A stretch of DNA of 43,875 nt from assembly GCA_002737665.1 (NCBI GenBank), contig NSIF01000008.1, forward strand, positions 1-43,875, written 5' to 3'. The position numbers and the translations under genes are program-made. Within the stretch, counting starts at the first letter, position 1, and each line of letters begins with the position of its first letter. Shown here piece by piece: positions 40,523 through 43,875 of the stretch. This stretch comes from Flavobacteriales bacterium (GTDB taxonomy: Bacteria > Bacteroidota > Bacteroidia > Palsa-965). Under the pieces are notes generated by a model. The model searched no databases. It saw only the letters and a program-made list of their open reading frames with translations, and had not been told where the DNA came from.

Positions 40523-43500
40523 ATGAAAAACAAGTACTTAAAATTTCTAATTGCACTATTTCTTCTTGTGCCATCACTTGCATTTTCTCAATGCAACAAT
40601 GTGATTTCTTGGAGCTCTGCGGTTGCACCTTCAGTTGTTAACGCAACCGCAACAATTTTTTGCCATTACGCTGAAGAGTGGGGACCTTGGTCAAGTTGCG
40701 TAAGCGGCAATGCGTATCGTGTAACTAGTACAGTTGCAACTGATTTTATTACAGTTCGTTCAGGTAGCTCAGGTGGGCCAGTAGTTGCAAAAGGGGTTCA
40801 GCCACTTAGCTTTTCTCCTTCAACTTCAGGAACTCTTTACATCCATATTAATGCAAATTCCAATTGTTTAACGCAACTAAGTTGTAGGGATATAACTATG
40901 CAACTCTTAGCCCCATGCTTGCATGCTTCAGCTTTTGGTTCTGCTGTTGCCCCTACATCAGGAACACCTATTACTGTTACAACTTGCGCTTATGGAGGTG
41001 AATACACTACAATTACCGGAGCTGCAGCATTAGCTACTTATACCACTGCTTCTTCTATAGGAACTGATCATTTCACCATCAGAAGTGGATCCTCCAATGG
41101 TCCAGTTGTGGCTGTTGGACCGAGTCCTATAACTTGGACTGCACTTTCAGGCGGAACTTATTACCAACATTGTAGTTCAAGTGCAGGTTGTGCTATAAAT
41201 GCTGCCTGCCGTACAATTACAATATTGTGCCAAAGTTGTTTTACTCCACCACCACCAACTCCACCAGCAAATGACTTATGTGCAAATGCAACTGCTTTAG
41301 CTATTCCAAGTACAACAGCTGGCACAAATGTTAATGCAACAGTAGAAAGTCCAGCGCCACCAACTTGTGTTACAACATACAGTCAGCCAGGTGTTTGGTA
41401 CACTGTAGTTGGCAATGGCAATCAGCTTTCAGCAAGTTTGTGTAATACTGTTTGGGATTCAAAAATATTCGTTTACACTGGCATCTGCGGTTCTTTTACT
41501 TGCGTTACGGGAAATGATGATAATGGCCCTATCTGCGCAGGCAGCGGCGCCTCTGTAAATTGGTGTTCTACTTTAAATACAACGTATCGCATTTTGGTAA
41601 CGGGTTATTTCTCTACGAGTGCATTTACTTTGAATATTGCTACTGTTGTTGTACCAACACCTGTTGTTACACCAGCAACTGTATCAATTTGTGCAGGAGC
41701 TTCAACTACTTTGGTTGCTTCAGGTTCCTCCACTTACACTTGGAATCCGGGTAATCTTTCTGGAGCGAGTCAAGCTTTAACGCCAGCAACCACAACTACT
41801 TATACTGTTACAGGAACTGACGCTACTACTACTTGTAGTAAAACAGCAACTGCAACAGTAACAGTTAACCCATCACCAGTTGTCACAACAACAGCAACAG
41901 CTACATCTATTTGTATTGGAGCGAGTACAACAATTACCGCAAGTGGAGCAGCAACATATACTTGGATGCCTGGAAATTTGACAGGTGCTTCGGTAACAGT
42001 TTCTCCAACTTCAACCACTACATATACTGTGACAGGAACAAATGCACAGGGTTGTACAAATACATCAACAAGAATTATTACAGTAAACCCATTGCCAGTT
42101 GTCACAGCTACAAGTTCTTCAGCTGCAGTTTGTGCTGGAGGTAGTGTAACACTTACGGGTGGTGGCGCAACTTCTTATGTTTGGAACAACAACGTAGTGA
42201 ATGCGGTTTCTTTTGTACCAACGGCAACAGCTACCTATATGGTAACAGGAACAAACGCGAATGGTTGTGTGAATACAGCTATGACAACGGTGACTGTAAA
42301 TCCATTACCAACAGTAACAGCTACAAGTTCATCAGCTGCAGTTTGTGCGGGAGGTAGTGTTACATTAACAGGTGGTGGCGCATCTACTTATGCTTGGGAT
42401 AATAACGTAACGGATGCTGTTTCTTTTGTACCAACAGCAACTACTACATATATGGTTACAGGTACCGATGCAAATGGTTGTGTGAATACAGCTATGGTAA
42501 CGGTAACAGTAAACGCACTTCCAACAGTAACAGCTACAAGTTCATCCGCAGCAGTTTGTGCTGGAGATAGCGTAGCTTTAACAGGTGGCGGTACTAATAT
42601 GTACGCATGGGACAACAACGTGATGAATGGCGTGTATTTTATTCCAACAGCTACAACTACTTACATGGTTACTGGAACTGATTCTATCGGTTGCTCTAAT
42701 ACAGCTATGGTAACAGTAACAGTAAACGCACTTCCAACAGTAACAGCTACAAGTTCATCCGCAGCAGTTTGTGCTGGAGATAGCGTAACTTTAACAGGTG
42801 GTGGTACTAATATGTACATGTGGGATAATAATGTAATGAATGGCGTTCCATTTATGCCAATTGTAACTACAACTTACATGGTCACAGGTACTGATTCTAT
42901 TGGTTGTTCTAACACAGCTATGGTTACAGTAACTGTTAATGCTCTTCCAACAGTAACAGCTACAAGTTCATCAGCGGCAGTTTGTGCTGGAGATAGCATA
43001 ATGCTTACAGGTGGTGGTGCATCTACTTATGTTTGGGATAACAACGTGATGGATGCTGTATCTTTTGTACCAACAGCAACTACTACCTATATGGTTACAG
43101 GAACTGATTCAAATGGTTGTGCCAATACAGCTTCAACAACAGTAGCTGTAAACGCTTTACCAACAGTTTCACTTGGTCCAGACATAACTCAGTGTGGTGG
43201 CACAGTAGTGTTAGATGCAGGTAACATTGGTGCTATCTACCTTTGGAGTGACTTGAGTACTTCTCAGACTAATACAGTTTCAGCTTCTGGAAGTTACACA
43301 GTTATTGTAACAGATGTTAACGGATGCATGGGTATGGATGATGCAACAATAACAATCAATGCTAATCCAACTGTAACTGCTAGTGCATCAAGCGCTGTTG
43401 TTTGTGTTGACGATGCAGCTGTAACCTTAACAGGCGCACCAACTGGTGGCACATGGACTGGTCCGGGTGTAACGGGTTCTAACTTCGATCCAGCAACAGC

Positions 43501-43867
43501 TGGCCTTGGTGCTCAAGTAGCAACTTACAACTACACAGATTCAATCGGATGTAGTGGTACTGCTTCGGTGAGTATTCAGGTTGACGCTTGTATAGGATTT
43601 GTAGAAAATACACTTGCCAATGGAGTAAGTGTTTATCCAAATCCAAACAACGGCAGCTTCACACTTAGTGTAAATGCAAATGTTGGTGATTTGACAATTA
43701 AAATTACCGATATGCAAGGTCGTGTTGTGTACGCTTCAGTTGAAAACAACGTGAACGCTGGATTTGTAAAACAAATCAGCTTAGACACACAATCATCTGG
43801 AATGTATTTGATGCACATCATAACCAACGGCGAACAGCAGACAAAAAAGATTTCTGTTCAGAAATAA
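40523..43867 (+). CDS. Large repeat-rich secreted protein with T9SS type A tail
   Basis: 1114 residues. A signal peptide (about 1-22, ending LAFSQ) precedes two Cys-containing ~105-residue modules (about 23-130 and 131-240) that share an R-S-G-S-S-G/N-G-P-V-V-A core (VRSGSSGGPVVAKG; IRSGSSNGPVVAVG). A PPPPTPP linker follows, then a Cys-rich module (about 250-378). Seven Ig/PKD-like repeats of about 70 residues come next; the last five (528-882) are exactly 71 residues and nearly identical. Another two sandwich-like units follow. The end is a T9SS type A sorting domain (VSVYPNPNNGSFTLSV, then ITDMQGRVVYA and SSGMYLMHI). Each repeat has paired Cys (VCAGG..., NGC). A surface adhesin or matrix role is likely but inferred. 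Confidence 0.92.
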   Translation: MKNKYLKFLIALFLLVPSLAFSQCNNVISWSSAVAPSVVNATATIFCHYAEEWGPWSSCVSGNAYRVTSTVATDFITVRSGSSGGPVVAKGVQPLSFSPSTSGTLYIHINANSNCLTQLSCRDITMQLLAPCLHASAFGSAVAPTSGTPITVTTCAYGGEYTTITGAAALATYTTASSIGTDHFTIRSGSSNGPVVAVGPSPITWTALSGGTYYQHCSSSAGCAINAACRTITILCQSCFTPPPPTPPANDLCANATALAIPSTTAGTNVNATVESPAPPTCVTTYSQPGVWYTVVGNGNQLSASLCNTVWDSKIFVYTGICGSFTCVTGNDDNGPICAGSGASVNWCSTLNTTYRILVTGYFSTSAFTLNIATVVVPTPVVTPATVSICAGASTTLVASGSSTYTWNPGNLSGASQALTPATTTTYTVTGTDATTTCSKTATATVTVNPSPVVTTTATATSICIGASTTITASGAATYTWMPGNLTGASVTVSPTSTTTYTVTGTNAQGCTNTSTRIITVNPLPVVTATSSSAAVCAGGSVTLTGGGATSYVWNNNVVNAVSFVPTATATYMVTGTNANGCVNTAMTTVTVNPLPTVTATSSSAAVCAGGSVTLTGGGASTYAWDNNVTDAVSFVPTATTTYMVTGTDANGCVNTAMVTVTVNALPTVTATSSSAAVCAGDSVALTGGGTNMYAWDNNVMNGVYFIPTATTTYMVTGTDSIGCSNTAMVTVTVNALPTVTATSSSAAVCAGDSVTLTGGGTNMYMWDNNVMNGVPFMPIVTTTYMVTGTDSIGCSNTAMVTVTVNALPTVTATSSSAAVCAGDSIMLTGGGASTYVWDNNVMDAVSFVPTATTTYMVTGTDSNGCANTASTTVAVNALPTVSLGPDITQCGGTVVLDAGNIGAIYLWSDLSTSQTNTVSASGSYTVIVTDVNGCMGMDDATITINANPTVTASASSAVVCVDDAAVTLTGAPTGGTWTGPGVTGSNFDPATAGLGAQVATYNYTDSIGCSGTASVSIQVDACIGFVENTLANGVSVYPNPNNGSFTLSVNANVGDLTIKITDMQGRVVYASVENNVNAGFVKQISLDTQSSGMYLMHIITNGEQQTKKISVQK
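42104..43168 (+). repeat. Five tandem 213-bp coding repeats
   Basis: Units begin with ACAGCTACAAGTTC at 42104, 42317, 42530, 42743 and 42956, each exactly 213 bases (71 codons) and in frame. Units 3 and 4 are almost identical at the DNA level, including silent positions, which points to recent duplication or gene conversion. Two more diverged units lie upstream. Confidence 0.95.
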
Positions 43868-43875
43868 ATAATCAC

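Noticed and set aside
41800-42105. Minus-strand open frame across the repeat region
   Set aside because: It is an antisense shadow of Thr/Val-rich codons in the T9SS protein, with no signal, motif or promoter.
42104-43168. CRISPR-like array
   Set aside because: Units are 213 bp, contiguous, in frame and coding; there are no short repeats with unique spacers or cas genes.

Overview
The window is a chromosomal segment of a Bacteroidota bacterium (Flavobacteriales/Sphingobacteriales-like; no genus can be named from sequence alone). The evidence is several type IX secretion (T9SS) cargo C-termini, a PorP/SprF protein, a TonB-dependent receptor with an N-terminal carboxypeptidase-like domain, a Bacteroidota-type omega subunit, DUF4835 and DUF3276/PUR proteins, AT-rich DNA, and many copies of the Bacteroidota -7 promoter box TAnnTTTG. 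No tRNA, rRNA, insertion sequence, prophage or CRISPR array is visible. No gene-free stretch exceeds about 300 bases.

Layout. 1-4204 (minus): tsaD, ridA, an AsnB-family amidotransferase with a degraded glutaminase site, and a Wza-type polysaccharide export lipoprotein cut by the window edge. 4223-8788 (plus): tamB, starting 18 bp from tsaD. 8875-14322: ribBA, a small outer-membrane barrel, lpdA, then an amino-acid permease followed by a membrane-anchored J-domain protein. 14370-16957: a redoxin and a glycosyltransferase fused to a degenerate polyprenyl-phosphate sugar-transferase module. 17090-21065 (minus): recR, a T9SS cargo protein and a TonB-dependent receptor. 21289-24355 (plus): sodium:solute symporter plus MarR regulator, then a small membrane protein overlapping a spermidine-synthase-like protein. 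24445-28619: a CotH/lamin-tail T9SS type B cargo with its PorP/SprF partner, a 37-residue membrane micro-ORF and a GNAT acetyltransferase. 28733-36416: sucC, a Crp/Fnr regulator, the block bamD-rpoZ-coaBC-DUF4835, a DUF6340-like lipoprotein, pyrD. 36479-43867: an M28 peptidase with a T9SS-type tail, an HMG-CoA-lyase-like enzyme, an NTF2-like lipoprotein, a PUR-family nucleic-acid-binding protein and a 1114-residue repeat-rich T9SS protein.

How they work together. Most genes are housekeeping: tRNA modification, riboflavin, lipoamide dehydrogenase, recombination repair, succinyl-CoA, CoA and pyrimidine synthesis, and outer-membrane assembly by BamD and TamB. The accessory content concerns the cell surface: four proteins with T9SS-type tails, a PorP partner, a TonB-dependent receptor and polysaccharide genes. 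No obvious wholly new defence or mobile system is present. The best leads are the AsnB homologue lacking its Cys nucleophile, a group of promoters whose -7 box lies 4-5 bases before the start codon (predicted leaderless mRNAs), the 21-bp-phased repeats plus long dyad before the repeat protein, five exact-length 213-bp repeats, the fusion glycosyltransferase, and several two-gene units of unknown role. Domain and family names are from recognition by eye; no search was run.
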